From the NCBI GenBank assembly GCA_021464245.1, contig JADCRB010000005.1, forward strand, positions 2,914,001 to 2,978,000: DNA of 64,000 nt. Direction: 5' to 3'. The stretch comes from Carallia brachiata. Lineage: Eukaryota > Streptophyta > Magnoliopsida > Malpighiales > Rhizophoraceae. The notes beneath the pieces are model-generated. The model was not told where the DNA came from, ran no database searches, and saw nothing but the letters and a program-made list of their open reading frames with translations. Made by a program: the position numbers and the translations under genes. Positions 13,101 to 26,785 of this stretch are shown here, one piece after another (position 1 is the first letter of the stretch; each line of letters begins with the position of its first letter).

Positions 13101-15072
13101 AGAATAATTCTCTCATTTTCATTAATTTTATATTTTCTTATGAAAATTAAATTCGTCTAAAAAATAAAAATCTAACTTTCACTCAAAAATAAAAGTTTAA
13201 GTTTCTCACTACTGAAATATCTTTTAAAAGACAAATAAGACTAAATTACGAACTACTGGAATGTCTGTCTAATAGAGCATTTCGATTTTGAATGGTCCAT
13301 AAACTAGATAACGAAGCATCTCCGCTGCATTTTAGCTGGGTGGAAAGTTAGCTTTTCTCGCATGAAAAAGAATCAATCTTTTAACAATGGCGACGGGGAT
13401 TTTGGCTTGAAAAGGAAGCCATTCAATATGAACAAACAATATTTTAGATACGGGGTTTGGTTATTTTAAGATTCCGATTAAGCCCTTTAATCCGAAAAAT
13501 TAGCAAAATAATGTCTTCTTTGCATTGTGGACATCGATGCTAATGATCAGATTGTGATACGGTTTCTTTTTTATGTAACTAAACCACCATTAATGTGGCA
13601 ACTTTGGAAAACATTATTGGGTCAACAGCAGGTTAACAGCTCGAGGAAACCCATGATTTCCATGCCCCTCTTGTAATCAATATCATCAACAGAAATATAC
13701 ATATATATACATATCAACAGAAAAGAAAATTCAGTTGGACTGAGAGACATGGTCCATCGTAAATTTATAGTGCAACAATCAAGCGAGCTTGAACTGAGGG
13801 ATCTTTAGTTTACGAAGTGTTTGCTCTTTCTATTTTGCTAATCAATGTTCGGTTCTCGTGGTTACAGTATAATTTAGATCGTAAATGGTGTCTTGACTCG
13901 AATAATTTGTGCTTAACTCATTTCAGCTAACCCGTAATAATTAAAAAAGTTAATGACTTGTAATTTAAAATATTTGACCAACATAACTCTAAATCTGAAA
14001 AATCTAAAGTTAAAATAGCTTGAAATATAAATTCGAATAATCTGAAACTCTCGAATAATCGAAACACAAAATCTAACTATCCTGAAATGTCCAAGACCCA
14101 AAATAACTCACACGAATCTAACCCGGCCCGGTTGTTTGCCACCGACAGATACAAGGGGTGAATTATTTATTTTCCATTATTACACTAAAAATCTAGACTG
14201 ACTAACAGGTTTAGTGTGAGTAAACGAAAGAAGAAGGTTCTTAGATCAAATCTCAAGTCTTCAAATTTCCATGGAATGTAAAAACGAGTAAAAGTAGCTA
14301 ATTTTTTATGCTAACAGTTTTTTCGAGAATACTCTAGTTAATTAAAACTTAAATTTTTATTTAAAATTTCAGGTTTTAATTTTTAAAAAAGAAGAGCGCG
14401 AGGTTTATGCAAAAAAGAAAACTACCTCATATATAACTTATAATTCAGCAGACATCTGACCAAAAAAGAAAAAAAAAACTTTATATTCTAACATGTCTTC
14501 TCATAAAAAGAAAGATAGGACCCCACTTCCTATGTTTTAATCTTCCTTTGAACTGAAATTTACAAGACATAAAGACATCAGTACTTCTCAACTGTAAGCC
14601 TGTAACCATGGTGGAAAATTTTTAAGATTTCTTTTTTCTTTAACTTCTTTTCAAGATTGGGATGGCTGTTAAATCTGAGTTCCCCTTTAACAATACAATC
14701 TGACAATTTTGGGTCTTATGGCAATCTCTTTTTGGGGACCTTATGTCTTTTACCTTGACATTGTTTATCTTTGCCCCTGGATCCATAGCAAGCTCCATGA
14801 CAAATTCTTGTCATGCACAATGTTTGAGCACTTTTTCCACACTAAAAGATTCACAATTTAAAGGCGAGTTTCATGCATAAAAAAAAACAGAGAGAAAAGA
14901 AAAGAAAAGAAAGAAATTACACTTTTTTTCTTAACTTTTCATTGTTGATTGACCCTTTTCTTTTGCATGCAATGCATGTGAGATTAATTCCAATTGGGAT
15001 TGGATTTCAATTATTGGTTAGGCAAGAACATGCATATGGTTTCGCGAAATGAGAAATGGACATCTTTTTTTT

Positions 15073-15092
15073 GGGGGGGGGGGGGGGGGGGG
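15073..15092 (+). repeat. Run of 20 G
   Basis: An uninterrupted G20 tract preceded by eight T and followed by TTGTGGGGGTG. It could form a G-quadruplex; length of such a run is unreliable in any sequencing technology. Confidence 0.9.
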
Positions 15093-16653
15093 TTGTGGGG
15101 GTGTGCCAGCATATCACCTGCACAATCCATGAATGATCAAATCGAAGAATTTAGGGGCCCCATTTTTTTGAGACGATTCCAAATCATGATGGCATAACGA
15201 TGTGCCTCAAGAGAAACAACTTGACTGAAGGTCCCAATCCAAAGCTCAATGGTTCTCCATTTTCCACCAAACTGCATGAATTATTGATTTGTTAATATGC
15301 TTTCTGGCTTTCTCTCCATTTGGCTTCTTGTTGGAAACCAGGCTATTTTAGACCAGTTTGTACCAGAAAAGTTCCCTTTGAACTTTGAAGCCCAAAAAAG
15401 TGGTGGGTTCCTTCAGGCCCTGTTGTTATTTTCATTCAATAATTTCTAGGTAAACATTATGGGCTTAATGATAAAATGAATCGAACAAGTAGACAAAGAC
15501 ATTGTGATCGTGTAGTGGCAATTTCATGCAAACATGAAATTTATATTGTTAAAGTTTAACATATAATCTATATCTTAGACATCTCCCAACAATTTAGATT
15601 GTTAAGTAGAATAATTTCTTGACATTATTTCAAAGCCCTCACATTTAATTGTAAATTTTTACAAGTTAGACTTGTCTTTTGCTCCTCCTTTCAACCCACA
15701 GACTTTTGCGTAAAGGAGCATATATAATCATATTTTGAACCTCTCCTACCAGTTTAAATTTTTAAGTGAAATAGTTTTTTTTTGACACATTGGTTAACCG
15801 AGGAAATGAAGGCATTCCAAGAGAGAATAAAGTCCGAATTTTTGCATCATCCAATCTTGGCACATCTCCGAGACACCAGATGCAACCCAATTGCCACTAG
15901 GTTGTTTTTGTTCCGAGTTTGATAAGAAATCAAAGGTAACAGATTATTATTATTCTTTTCTTTCTGTTAAGTAATAAGTAATGATAAGAGAAGCATTATA
16001 CTAATCATGCCTTTGTACATTTTTCTACACCCATACTTATCTTAGGAACCTAATTTGGGGCACAATTAGCCCATCCAATTCAAGTCAGGTTTCTTTATAA
16101 TCATAGCTCAATCAGGTGCAGAATTGTCCTAATGAAGTTCAAGCCAAGGCCTATCTACTAACAAAACATAGGTCCAATATCAGTTGCACAGCCAATCACC
16201 CCATTAGGTCTCGTCTTTTACGAACGTTAAGAAATCATTCAACTCAAAAGCTTAACTTCCTGTAATTATCTACCCATCCTTATTTAAAATGGGCACAAGA
16301 ATTTATACAAGCTCAAGTAATCAACTCTAGTAAAAATGGAACGGTTAGCTTAAAAATTAACTTAGGCCTAGCACTCATAGCAGAGCTTTGGCCTAGCAAA
16401 AGTGCGAGAGTTTTTTTGTTTACAGGGTGTTGCATATGAGAGGTCTCTAAACAGTCATAACAAGAACAATAGCAGAAGAAATGTAGAGAAACAAATATTA
16501 TACAAAAACCAAGCTTTTGTTTTTCTTTTTGTGGAGCGGACTAGATTAATTGAAAATGGGTGAGGGAGAAGAAAAGCAATGTTATGATGGCACTCACAGT
16601 GAGACAACTTGTGGGAATAATATGAGCCAAAACTGGAAAAATATGTTTGAAGA

Positions 16654-19600
16654 TCACACGGATGGGAAGAACTTGTTAAGATTGAACGGCAAGGAATAGA
16701 ATTCTTCACTCCTGTATCTGTCTTGAACGATCGGAACTTGTCCCACCAATGCATCCCTCTATCTTTCCTAGTTGCATTGTCTTTCCGGTACAACGTCATC
16801 CAAGAATAGAGCCAACAACCAGCAACAAAAGCCTCCGAAGAGAATGGCACATTGACCATGTCATTAAACTGCCCAAAAATTTAACAAAGAAACAACAAGA
16901 AAAAGGCACAAAGATAAGAAGAAAAGTTTCATGAGTGGGTGGGATTAGAATAGCTTATTGAGGTAAAGCAGAGAAGGCAGAATCAGGTACCCATCTTGCG
17001 CGAGTGTGGACAGGTCCATAACCATTGATTGCTGTATACTCATTGAAGTATTGTGGTATCGATAGTCCCATGAAAACTGAGAAGCCAAGTATAAACTTTG
17101 TTCTGAAGCTGTTTAAGTTGCAGAACTGAAGGAGACTGAGACCTGCTGAACCTGTTGTGTGTAACAAAACAATGTTGCATTGCTCAGCCTTGATAAGGAA
17201 ATAATAACAAGTTTTGATCAGTAAAAATGGCTTTCCATAACTTGGTAGGACTTACCAACATAAGCAAAGAACAGGCAGTACAGAGCTGCAACAATTGGAG
17301 CTGGAATTGAAGCAAAAACAGCTCCAAATTTTCCTGCATAAAAGTGTGTGTATCATTGGACATCACATAGGAATACATTTTGGATCTCATCTAAATAGCT
17401 TAAGCTTCAATTGAATAGTTTTTTTCCCACAATATCAAAAAAGTGCCTATTGGGCTAAACGGTCAAGTGTAGTCAATATTAAGATTGACCGCATGTGCTA
17501 CATGTTTACTCACCAAGAATAGAAAAGAAAATCATGAAGACTGCCGATATTTGAACAACCCTTCGGCTGCCAACACGTGTCAGTGCCAACAAACCAGCAT
17601 TTTCACTGCACTTAAACGAAGAGATGTTTCAAAGAAAATGCAGGCGGAAAATCAAGGGGATGACTTAGTACAAGTCAGTAGCTGCAGTAAGAACAAGAAG
17701 ATTTCACTGAGATGCCTTACACAGAGACTGATGATGCACTCCCAGTTCCAAATATGCCAGAGAACAGAATCCCAACTCCCTAAATTACAACAGGAGAAAA
17801 TATCCACTCGTCAAGGGGCAGCGGAAACTTAAATCCTTTTGCAACAGTCCTTGTTCAACCAGACAATCATAATTGCGATTAAGAAAAAAGGTGCTATATT
17901 GTAGGCAATCAAGCGAATTACTATTGCTGGTGTTTACAGCTATAAAAAATTTCGACATGTCCATGTAAAAAGTGTCAGTCAATATTGCTGTTGACTGCTC
18001 TGTACAAATTAGATTTAAATGGAATTACATTACCCATATTTTCTTTATGGATGCCTGGAAGTAACATACTACCAATACAAGTACAAAACATAATTAAACA
18101 ACCATAACACTTACCTGCCAACCAACACCACGGCTAAGGACTGAAGGTGGAATTGGCGTTGCACTAGCATACCTTGAGACAGCAATGAAGGCACCAGTTG
18201 ACTGTTTGATCACAAATATTGTATGAGAAACATGTAAAATTTTCAGGATATCACAGTTGAATGCCATTTTCCCTTCCCAAATAGAAGGCACACTTGCATG
18301 CAAACATTTTACAAAGCTATGAAAGAATCGGATAGCAAAATATGGAGAAAAAAACACGGCAACAAAAGTCAGAGATTTGCGTTCATAGGTGTTTGGAACA
18401 TACACAAAATATGAGAGCAAAGACACTGTCAAAATATGTACAATGCACCCTGACAGTAAAATGCTTGAAAAGTGGAAGCCAAATGCAATTTCTTATTAAA
18501 CAAGAGAAACACGGTGAAATATCTGAAATTGCAGAAATCTATAAATGCGTGATTTGTAGTTTTGATTCTATTCTGCAACCACAAGCATAAGGGACATGAG
18601 AATTATGACTACCAAATTCAGTAGGAATAGACTCAAATTTATGAATGTATCGAAGTCATAAAGCAAGAGCAAGCGAACCTCCACAAGAGCAACAAATGAA
18701 GCCATCATCATGGCAAAAGCCTCCCCCGCATCAAAAGTTGGAGCCCCCCATTGGAAAGGATATGGAACTCTTATCCTATGTAAAACAATGTTACAACAAT
18801 CCAACCAAACTCATAAGCAACAAGCATTCATGATCACATGGAGCCGTCAGAAAATGAAAATATCACAAGCCTTAGCAACAACGCCCTCTAGGGGACCAAA
18901 GGGCATCACCCCATAAATACTTTATGTTTTTGGTATTTGGTAAGGAGGAAATCCTATGAGAGTCTCACCATGGAGCAGCACCTATAATTCCTGCACGGTC
19001 AGTTCGGCAGCTTATTTGTGTTTTAGGTCCTGAATTCTTATATGCGCCACCCACAGTGAGCAGGTGAGCATATATCCATACAATAACCACCGAGAATATA
19101 ACAGCAAAGCGATCAAAAACAGCCCTTTCCCCACGTATTAAGTGAGGTAAATACTGCAAAAGTTTGTAAAGATCATTAGCCTGGAGTATGAATTTTCGTC
19201 TAAGACCGTATATAAGAGAAATGCAAAGTTGTTTGTACCTGTGAGAAAATACTAGGAGGATGATCTGTGGCAGCCCAATCTCCACACATTTTGCAAGCTA
19301 AGAAGCCGAAAGCAATTGTGAATGATAAATAGCAACAGAAGATACAATTTCAAAAGGGAAGTTCAAATGCATACCAGAGGGAAACCAAATTCATACAACC
19401 CAAAACCAGATAGAGCCACCAAAGGGACAGCAGACAATGGACTCAAGAACCTGTCAACCAATAATGAAACAGAAACTTTGGACTGAGAAATATATTAATG
19501 TTAAAAGTTGTGAATGCAACAATGGATTTTTCAAATAACCATATGCATGCAAAAGTTACACAAATCCCCAATTCACAATTAAACCAGGGACACATAAGTG

Positions 19601-20673
19601 GATAGAATCTCATTATATATTCGGAATGTATAACCCCAAAGTAAAAATGATCAAACTGATAAAAGAAAAAATAAAACCTTGCCACATTGCGCCAAAGGCC
19701 ACTGAATCCAATGACAATTTGAAGAGTGGAGGCAACAATGAGGGAACCTTGAATTCCACGCATTATCTTCCCAAATTTCTGCATGTAACGTGCAAGTTAT
19801 GGGTACATCTTTGGCCATGCAACAGCTGATAATTGCAGTATTTAAACAAGAAATGTTTTGTAAAACAACCTCCAAAGGATTCAAAATGTCACTATATCGA
19901 CCAGCCAAAACGATTGAGATGGTCGTTGGCAAATAGGTGTAAGAACCTCCAATGACTGCAGGCAGGCGGGTACCAAATATTGTTTGGAACAATGTGTTAA
20001 GTCCAGCCACAAATTGCAACGTCTGGATCATCTTCGCTTTTTCTGCCTGAAAGACAGTCTGGGCTAATAAGAAAGAGATCCATATCCCAGAACAATAAAC
20101 ATCAAATTGCACACCCTTTGACCATTTTATGGCTTACATTTCCTCCTCCCATCTGGGGAACTAAGGTGGTGGGTATGAGGACTGTTGTACCAAGCATCAC
20201 CAAGTAGTGCTGGAAGCCAAGCAGAATTGCTTCGGCTGCATTTTACAGACAACCCCAAATATCAGCTCATCAAATCAATCAAGAAATGAATGTTGGTTGA
20301 ACTATAAATAAAATTCAAAAGGGTTGTAATTCATAACAGTTATCAATGCAATAAAGCTGAAAAAATAGGACACCTTTCGTGTTACATTCTAAACAAATGG
20401 TATCTTTACAATCCAATGACAGGAAGCAATCACAAAATGGAATCACACAAACATTGATTTTGCAAACATGTTCTTCCCAAAACACATTTAAGTGACGTAA
20501 GAATGAAAACAGACAATACAATGTTTGGAAATAAACAGAGAAATGAGGAACTCACGCCAAGGTGGAGGACTAGTGATACAGTAAGCAATATTTGGAAGCT
20601 GATCCTTGGCTGGATGTGGCAGCAACTCATCTTGTTTTGGCGGCGGCGCGGCTCCTCCTCCTCCTCCTGCCAT
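16654..20673 (-). CDS. Nucleobase-ascorbate transporter (NAT), 14 exons, frame breaks
   Basis: Multi-pass membrane transporter of the NAT/NCS2 family, closest in my reading to the plant NAT6/NAT7 group; family members are nucleobase-proton symporters, substrate here unknown. Exons in transcript order: 20673-20556, 20235-20138, 20046-19870, 19778-19678, 19450-19375, 19297-19239, 19153-18969, 18775-18679, 18201-18115, 17779-17721, 17605-17514, 17333-17256, 17151-16991 and 16868-16654. Motifs: ITSPPPWPEAILLGFQHY at the start of the membrane domain (the QH motif), GTRLPAVIGGSYTYLPTT, and the NAT signature ENAGLLALTR in exon 11. Exon 6 is 59 nt although both flanking junctions are phase 0, so one base is missing near 19250. 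The last exon is 215 nt and lacks about four bases near 16829, 16802 and 16711; with these allowed for, the product is about 535 aa, the normal family length, ending FFPSV. Read literally the frame stops in exon 7. These may be consensus errors or a real pseudogene. Confidence 0.93.
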
Positions 20674-21461
20674 GTTCTCTCTGTCTCTCCTTTGTTCCTT
20701 ACTTTCCTTCTTTCCCCCTCTTTCTGTGTAAGAAATTCCTTTTAAACACTTCAATCTCCCACTCTACAAAAACCCAAATCACCTTGCAAAACCCAACTCC
20801 CAAATTTCCAAAAGCACCCAACGAGGCAACAAGCAACCACTTTTGGTCGTCACCACCACCTCACAAGCAAAGAGTGACAAAGAAAACTGAAAAAAAAAAT
20901 TTAAAAACAAAAAACCTTAAAGCCGGTAAGGAGAATCAAAAAGCCATGCATGTCAGTGAAAAAAATACCATACAAAAACAACTGAAGGGGGTTGTAGTAC
21001 AATGTGGTATCTTACTTAGTGGGTTTGTTTTTCAGAGTCAAAATAAAGAACCCCACTTGAGCTAGGAAATCAAAAAACGTGAAAGTGGACATGACTAGAA
21101 AAGAGCAAAACAAAAGGCAACAAGCAAATACCTCTCTATGCAACCAAACTAGTAAAGATTTGGCTGTGCAGAAAAAATGACAACTTTATCATCATTTTCA
21201 TTCAGGGACTAGCTAGGAAGCTTTACAATTCATTACTACTTTGTTTGGTTAATGCATTGCTGGGGTCTTCTCTCTTTTTCTTCAACCACGTAAAGATGAA
21301 AGCTTTATTAAGCTTTTGCATAAAAGCATCCTCTGCTCTTCCTACACCGTCACCTTCACAATCTCTGCTTAATACCATAAATTCCCTTTCTTTTTCATTA
21401 AAGATACAAACTTTAAAGACTAATTAATATATTGAAACAAGATCAGTGAAAGCCCATCTAA

Positions 21462-21496
<35 letters not shown>

Positions 21497-21500
21497 GAGA
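20674..21500 (-). promoter_or_regulatory. Presumed promoter/5' UTR of the NAT gene
   Basis: Upstream (higher coordinates) of the NAT start codon at 20673. Pyrimidine-rich on the minus strand in places, with a (TC)n/(GA)n microsatellite near 21468-21493. Open frames on the plus strand here (for example 20592-21065) are shadows. No TATA box was assigned. Confidence 0.35.
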
Positions 21501-21637
21501 GATTCACAGCAACCAATGCATAACGCTAAGAACCGTGAGGGAGAGGAAAAGTTGGCCAGTTTTTTTTGCCGTTTTTGTACTATCTCTGTTGTGAAGGGAT
21601 AGCACTTGTTGAAATCTTGAAGTTTTATAAAGAAAAA

Positions 21638-21888
21638 GTTACGTATAATGCGGTAGAAAAAAATTACATAATATAATAAAAAAATTATAATAAAATTATA
21701 AGATGTGATTGAGAAAATTATACGACGTATAATTAATTAATTAATATGTAATCAATCAATATAATTTTTATTAATTAGTTATATGTCGTATAATTTTTTC
21801 AAACTCATCCTATAATTTCTTTATGCTTTTTTTATTATATCATATAATTTTTTCTGTCTTATTGTATTCGACATTACTTAGTAACTCC
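21638..21888. mobile_element. Foldback MITE-like element
   Basis: The two ends are long imperfect inverted repeats of about 80 bases: AAGTTACGTATAATGCGG... on the left, and on the right the complement of AAGTAATGTCGAATACAATA..., both followed by AGAAAAAATTA-type sequence, ATAATATAATAAAAAAA, and finally AAAATTATACGAC near the centre. No coding capacity. Target duplication not resolved. Confidence 0.6.
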
Positions 21889-21904
21889 TTAAAAACAAGT
21901 ACCT

Positions 21905-22195
21905 AGTGGTGTCTTTTTATAATTTTTTACAATTAAATTTTAATTTTTAATTTTTTAATTAAATTTTATATTTTTTAAATTTTTTATAGTCCAATCTTTT
22001 CATTAGTTTAACCCTTAAAAATATATTTGAATTAACGAATTTGAAATGTATTTGATTGTTAGGTCAAACACATTTTCAACCATTAAATAATAAAAGGATT
22101 TGATTGTAAAAATTTAAAAAGTGTAGGACTCTATTAAAAAAATTAAAAAATTTAAAATTTAATTATAAAAATTTGTAACTATTTATAACTTAAAT
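21905..22195. repeat. Second AT-rich foldback next to the first
   Basis: The left arm contains ACAATTAAATTTTAATTTTT and TTTTATAGTCCAATC; the right arm carries close reverse complements (ATTGTAAAAATTTAAAAAG, AAATTTAATTATAAAAATTTG). Imperfect, AT-rich, non-coding; a degraded MITE is the simplest reading. Confidence 0.4.
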
Positions 22196-23197
22196 AAATG
22201 TTATCTTGTGTTAGAAAAAAAACTTTTGAGGGGAAATATATTATGAGGCTATGTTCCCGTGTTCTATATCATGAGGATTATATTGGTTGAGCATTTTTAA
22301 TTTTTAATCGCAGATACTTTTGAAGATTATGAATTTGAATTCAATTGTTGTAATACTATAAACTGAGTCGATATTTAGAGCACAAAGAAATTTTTTGTCT
22401 TAAATATGTATGGACATCATACTTCTTACGTATTTTTTACTGTGTTATTACGTAATTAAATTTCAAACAAAAACATAGAGAGTCCGTGGGACCTTAGCTT
22501 TTGTAATTAACTTTTTTTAAAGGGATTATACTAGGCGAAATCCTATGTGTGGAAACAAAATATAATCCAAAGTGAAACAAATTGTTTAAAGTTTAAATTA
22601 AAAAAATAAAAAAATAAGTAAATTATTAAATATCATCGTATACTTCACGTCTTCCCAACCTACATCAAGAAAATGATTTTTGTTTGTGCTAAAAATAAAA
22701 AAGTGTGAATAGTATCTTATAGGTTAGTTAGAAAATATTGTTAATTTTGTATTTAGATATAACAAACTCACTAAATAATTATGATTTTTTTATACAAGAT
22801 TATCAATTATAAATTTAATTTTATTACTTAATTTTAATAAATTTTAAATTTATATTTTTAATTCAGATGTAAATTTTTTTTAACTATTTAAACAACGTAA
22901 GCGTTGGTAGAAATCCTCTTGTTGAAAATAAAGCAAAACACTTCCACATGATCGTTTTTGATACGGTTTGCTTTGCTTTGCTTAGGATTCGATTTGATGG
23001 ACTGAGCAGTCCTTTTCTGCTTGAGCAGTCCTTTCTTTTCAAGTATTGTATCGTCGCCTAACGTATTGCACAAACCAATCCACTTGGGCCACTTCCGGTT
23101 CTGTCCATCTGTTGTCGTTTTTACCTGAAAATGGTCAGTGGCTACCGTGCCGCCCACAAAGTTTTAAAAATTGTACTTACCAAAAAAAAAAAATTAA

Positions 23198-23985
23198 AAT
23201 TAAAATTTGAATCGGTTATTAAATCGAAAAGTCGAAAGATTTAAAGTTCAATCGAGTTAGTCGTGGTTAAATCGGTAAAATCGATATTTAATATTAAATA
23301 TATAAAATTTAAATAGTTATATATATTTATCTAATAAATTAATATTTAAAATATAATATTATATAAGATATAAGTTTTATATATATATATATAATACTTA
23401 TATTTGTACCCTTAATATATAATTTATAATCTATTTTAAAATGAAAACTTATAAATTTTATCTTACAATTTATAAATTTATATTCTTATAATATATTTTA
23501 ATATATGTTTCAAAAAATGACTGTTGAACATCTATAATTTATTTAATTTATTTTTAAAAATATATCATTTATATATTTGTAAAGTAGTGAATATTTTTGA
23601 TAAAATATAAACATGTTAATTACTTTTGAATATAACAATTTATTAATTATTTTTAAAAATTTGAAATTTATTAATGAATTTTGAGAGAAAGTAGATAAGT
23701 AGACACTCAGTAAAATAAAATATTAATTAATTTTGACTAAAATAGGTTGACATTTATTAATATTTATTTTTTTTATTTTTTGGTATTTTTTCCTCTTTGA
23801 ACCAAACAATTTTGATCGGAAAAATCAGAATCGATTCTCCGATTCCCAGTTCAACCGGCCGGTTCTTAGCTGATTTTTTAAATCAACGGTTTTTTAAGGC
23901 TAACCGGACCGGTTCAAGGCCCAATTCTCGATTTTTTCGATTGAACTGGCCGATTCGGTCTGGTTCTCTCAATAGTGTTCGCGCA
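23198..23985. repeat. AACCGG-rich dispersed repeat
   Basis: AT-rich core (long ATATATTTA/TTTAAAATA stretches) bounded by segments with repeated CGGTT/AACCG words: AATCGGTTATTAAATCGAAAA on the left and, on the right, TTCAACCGGCCGGTTC, TAACCGGACCGGTTCAAGG and CGATTCGGTCTGGTT. The style matches the pair at 26320 and 40812 in opposite orientation, suggesting a related non-autonomous family. Confidence 0.4.
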
Positions 23986-26319
23986 TGATGGAATTCATCC
24001 CAGTCATAGGCCTCCCCATTTTAACTCGATCCAAAAATTAGGTTAAAAGAATTCTTTTTTTTGTTTTTTGAGATGTCATTAATTTTATTTCAAATTGTTT
24101 GCATAATGGGAACACTAATCCCTTTTTTAATTAATTAATTCTGAGCAAAATTCAAACACCGACATCTTTAATTTTAAAAATAACAAAAACTAATTTTATT
24201 TTCTACAACATAATACTGCATCAACTCTTCCAACACCCAAAGTAAAAAAGTTTTCATCTCCCCAAAATGTCATAGTGTAATATCTTCAACACGAATCTTT
24301 AATCTTAAAATTATAATAAAATAAACTTACCGTAATATATCAAGACTCGCTCTTCCATAAGTTAATAATATCACAAAAATCGCCTGTTAGGTTTCGCTGA
24401 CAATGTATACCCCAGTTTTTCTTTTTAACATATTTGCAATATTGTGTACAGATTATTTTTCCTTCTAATTGCATCTCCATAGGGTTGCTCTTTGCATGAT
24501 ATGGCATTGCCAGGCAGAACTGGAAAGCATTTATCAGGTTTTAGTGTAGCAGTTGTGACGCTTGATTGGATAACTGTAATATTGGTCTCCTTGAGTGTGA
24601 ATTATAGTAAAAAAAAAAATTATACATTATGTATATAATTTGAAAATTTAGAAAGCTAAAAACAAAATCAACAAGAGGGGCCAAAAACAAAAGTCAAAAG
24701 TACAAGGAAACAAACAAAAGTGACAGCCCACCTTGGTAAATTGCGCTTTGTCGTATGTATCATGTATGGTTGACCAAACGTGCAAAAGCAAAAGTCGACA
24801 AAATTAAAGGCCTTTATTCCTTTCTCTTTCTCTGTATCTCTTTATTTTTTTTTTAACAAACAAAAAAAAAAAGAATAATATTTTAATATTTTATAATCTT
24901 ATTAAAGGAAATTAAGATTTTATATCCAATAATAATAAAAAAAAAAAGATGATTAACAATATATCTTACAGTAACCTTATTATTTTACCTGATGAAATTC
25001 AAACCCACCAATTCAAATATAGAATCATTTGGTCTCAGTTAATTAGACACGCCTGCAACGTATAACTATATTGCCCTATTATAATTCTTGAATACACATT
25101 GTGGCCTCGTTTTTTATTGCCGTCATATAACGAAAATTCAAAATTCTGTACTATGGTTACAGTAGTATAAGAAAAAAGTCTGCCTCCCAAATGCTTTAAG
25201 TTGATCGAGATGGGTAACATTTTTGAATTTGTATTGGCCCTTACTGGTTAAGGCCTTGTCGTGCTCCAATTGGCTTTGCTTTATCGTAAAAAAAGTTGCT
25301 TTGGGTAGTCTTTCGGCCCTGTTTCAAGGTCGTCGCTCCCATATGATAGGGGTCCTTCAAGAAAACACAATCAAATGCATCCATGGGGGTGCTTGGCAGA
25401 TGGGAACATTACATGACAGTACAATTTTATCCTGTACATTTATTGCGTCAATTGGTTATAATCCTTGTTTATTACTTTATTACGTATGTAAAAAATTTTA
25501 CTCAATAAGCTTTTTTTTTTTAAAAAAATTTGACTATATAACTTAATTTTATATTACAACAAAACAGTCACTCAGTTTATCTAATCATATTTAATAATTT
25601 ATCTATTTTTTTTTAATTTCAATCATATGACGATCATCACTTTATTAGTATCTAAATGCTACTCCTTAACAATTTTTTTTCCCTTTGCTTCCATTTTTCA
25701 TTTAATGGCTATACATGCATAGTATTGGACAACCAGCTATGTTCATCAGAAGCTGACAGAACAATTATTTTACTTGTCTACCATGCTACGCTCATCATAT
25801 CCCGCGTTATATTATAGCCTCAATTTTTTTAATTATGAAATTGTTAGTGGCTAGTTAGCTGATAGACGTTAGTAGAAATGAGAATTTGCAAGTTGAGAGA
25901 CAACAGAGGAAGCACCCACTTAAATCCCACTCTAATGTAGAGCTTTAGGAGGTACATTAATTAGATCTTCTGATCTAATTTCCTAATAAATATTAAGATT
26001 AAAGGTTCAAAATTTGAGTCTCAATTGAAATTTATTAACTTCTAAAAAATAAAAATAAAAATCTCCCTGTACACTTGCGATATGGTCTCATATGTATACC
26101 ATAAGTATGAACATCAAAAGTACCGTAGCGGGTTTGCAATTCTAATTTCAAAATGTTGCGGAAAAGAAAGAAAAAGCCATTTAGGTATGGCCTATAGGTT
26201 CTTTACGCCCTTGTAAAGTCATTTCTTGCAGCACCTTATCTTTCAGCCCCCTCTTTGTTTTTCCCCTTAGTAGTAAAGTGGAAGGTGTAAAGAAAGACAT
26301 TTCTTGCGAGCTTAACTCA

Positions 26320-26650
26320 TCGGTCGCATCGATTTAATTAGTGATCGGTCAGGAGTTTACTCTTATTCATACTAATTTTGAAGAAGAACTTAAATCAGTC
26401 AAAATTGATTAAAAACTGATCAAAACTGGTTAAAACTAATGAAAATCAAAACGGTTAAATTGATTTAAATTAAACTAAAAAATTCATAAATTATAATTTA
26501 ACTCCAAATGTTATTTAAATTATAATTTAAACTTACAATGTAACTAAAAATTTTAATTTAATTTTAAATTTGATCAAAACTTTCAATTGAGTTCTTAAAA
26601 TTAAAAAAATTAATATTTAATTACTATATATAAGTAATTTTTTATAATTA

Positions 26651-26690
<40 letters not shown>

Positions 26691-26785
26691 TATCGATTCA
26701 AATACTAGTTCAACCAGTTTAATTTATTGAACTTTAATCTACTAATATTTTTAATTTGATGATCGATCCGGTTCTGACAGTCTTA
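26320..26785 (+). repeat. Dispersed repeat, copy A
   Basis: Shares an ordered series of segments with 40812-41272: a GATC/CGGTC-rich start, CTAATTTTGAAGAAGAACT, repeated AATCAGTCAAAAT and ATTAAAA units, AAATTATAATTTAA, AATTAAAAAAATTAATAT, then a TA microsatellite, then an end with TTCAA, CAGTT and CTATTAATATTT-like words. Non-coding, probably a non-autonomous transposon. Confidence 0.6.
26652..26684. repeat. (TA)n microsatellite
   Basis: Uninterrupted TA dinucleotides inside dispersed repeat copy A; the equivalent position in copy B also carries (TA)n. Confidence 0.9.

Larger units (their letters stand above)
7950..16400. other. Gene-poor 8.4-kb interval
   Basis: No conserved protein is visible on either strand. 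The interval holds a SINE-like insertion (10004-10167), possible MITE fragments near 11283-11420 and 12450-12880, a run of 20 G near 15073-15092 and many A/T homopolymers. A frame at 8413-8673 on the minus strand (86 codons) was examined and not recognised. The right end, about 16400-16650, is probably the 3' UTR of the transporter gene. Confidence 0.6.

Noticed and set aside
20592..21065. 157-codon open frame on the plus strand
   Set aside because: It runs antisense to NAT exon 1 and its leader, has no conserved domain and is Leu/Ser/Lys low complexity.
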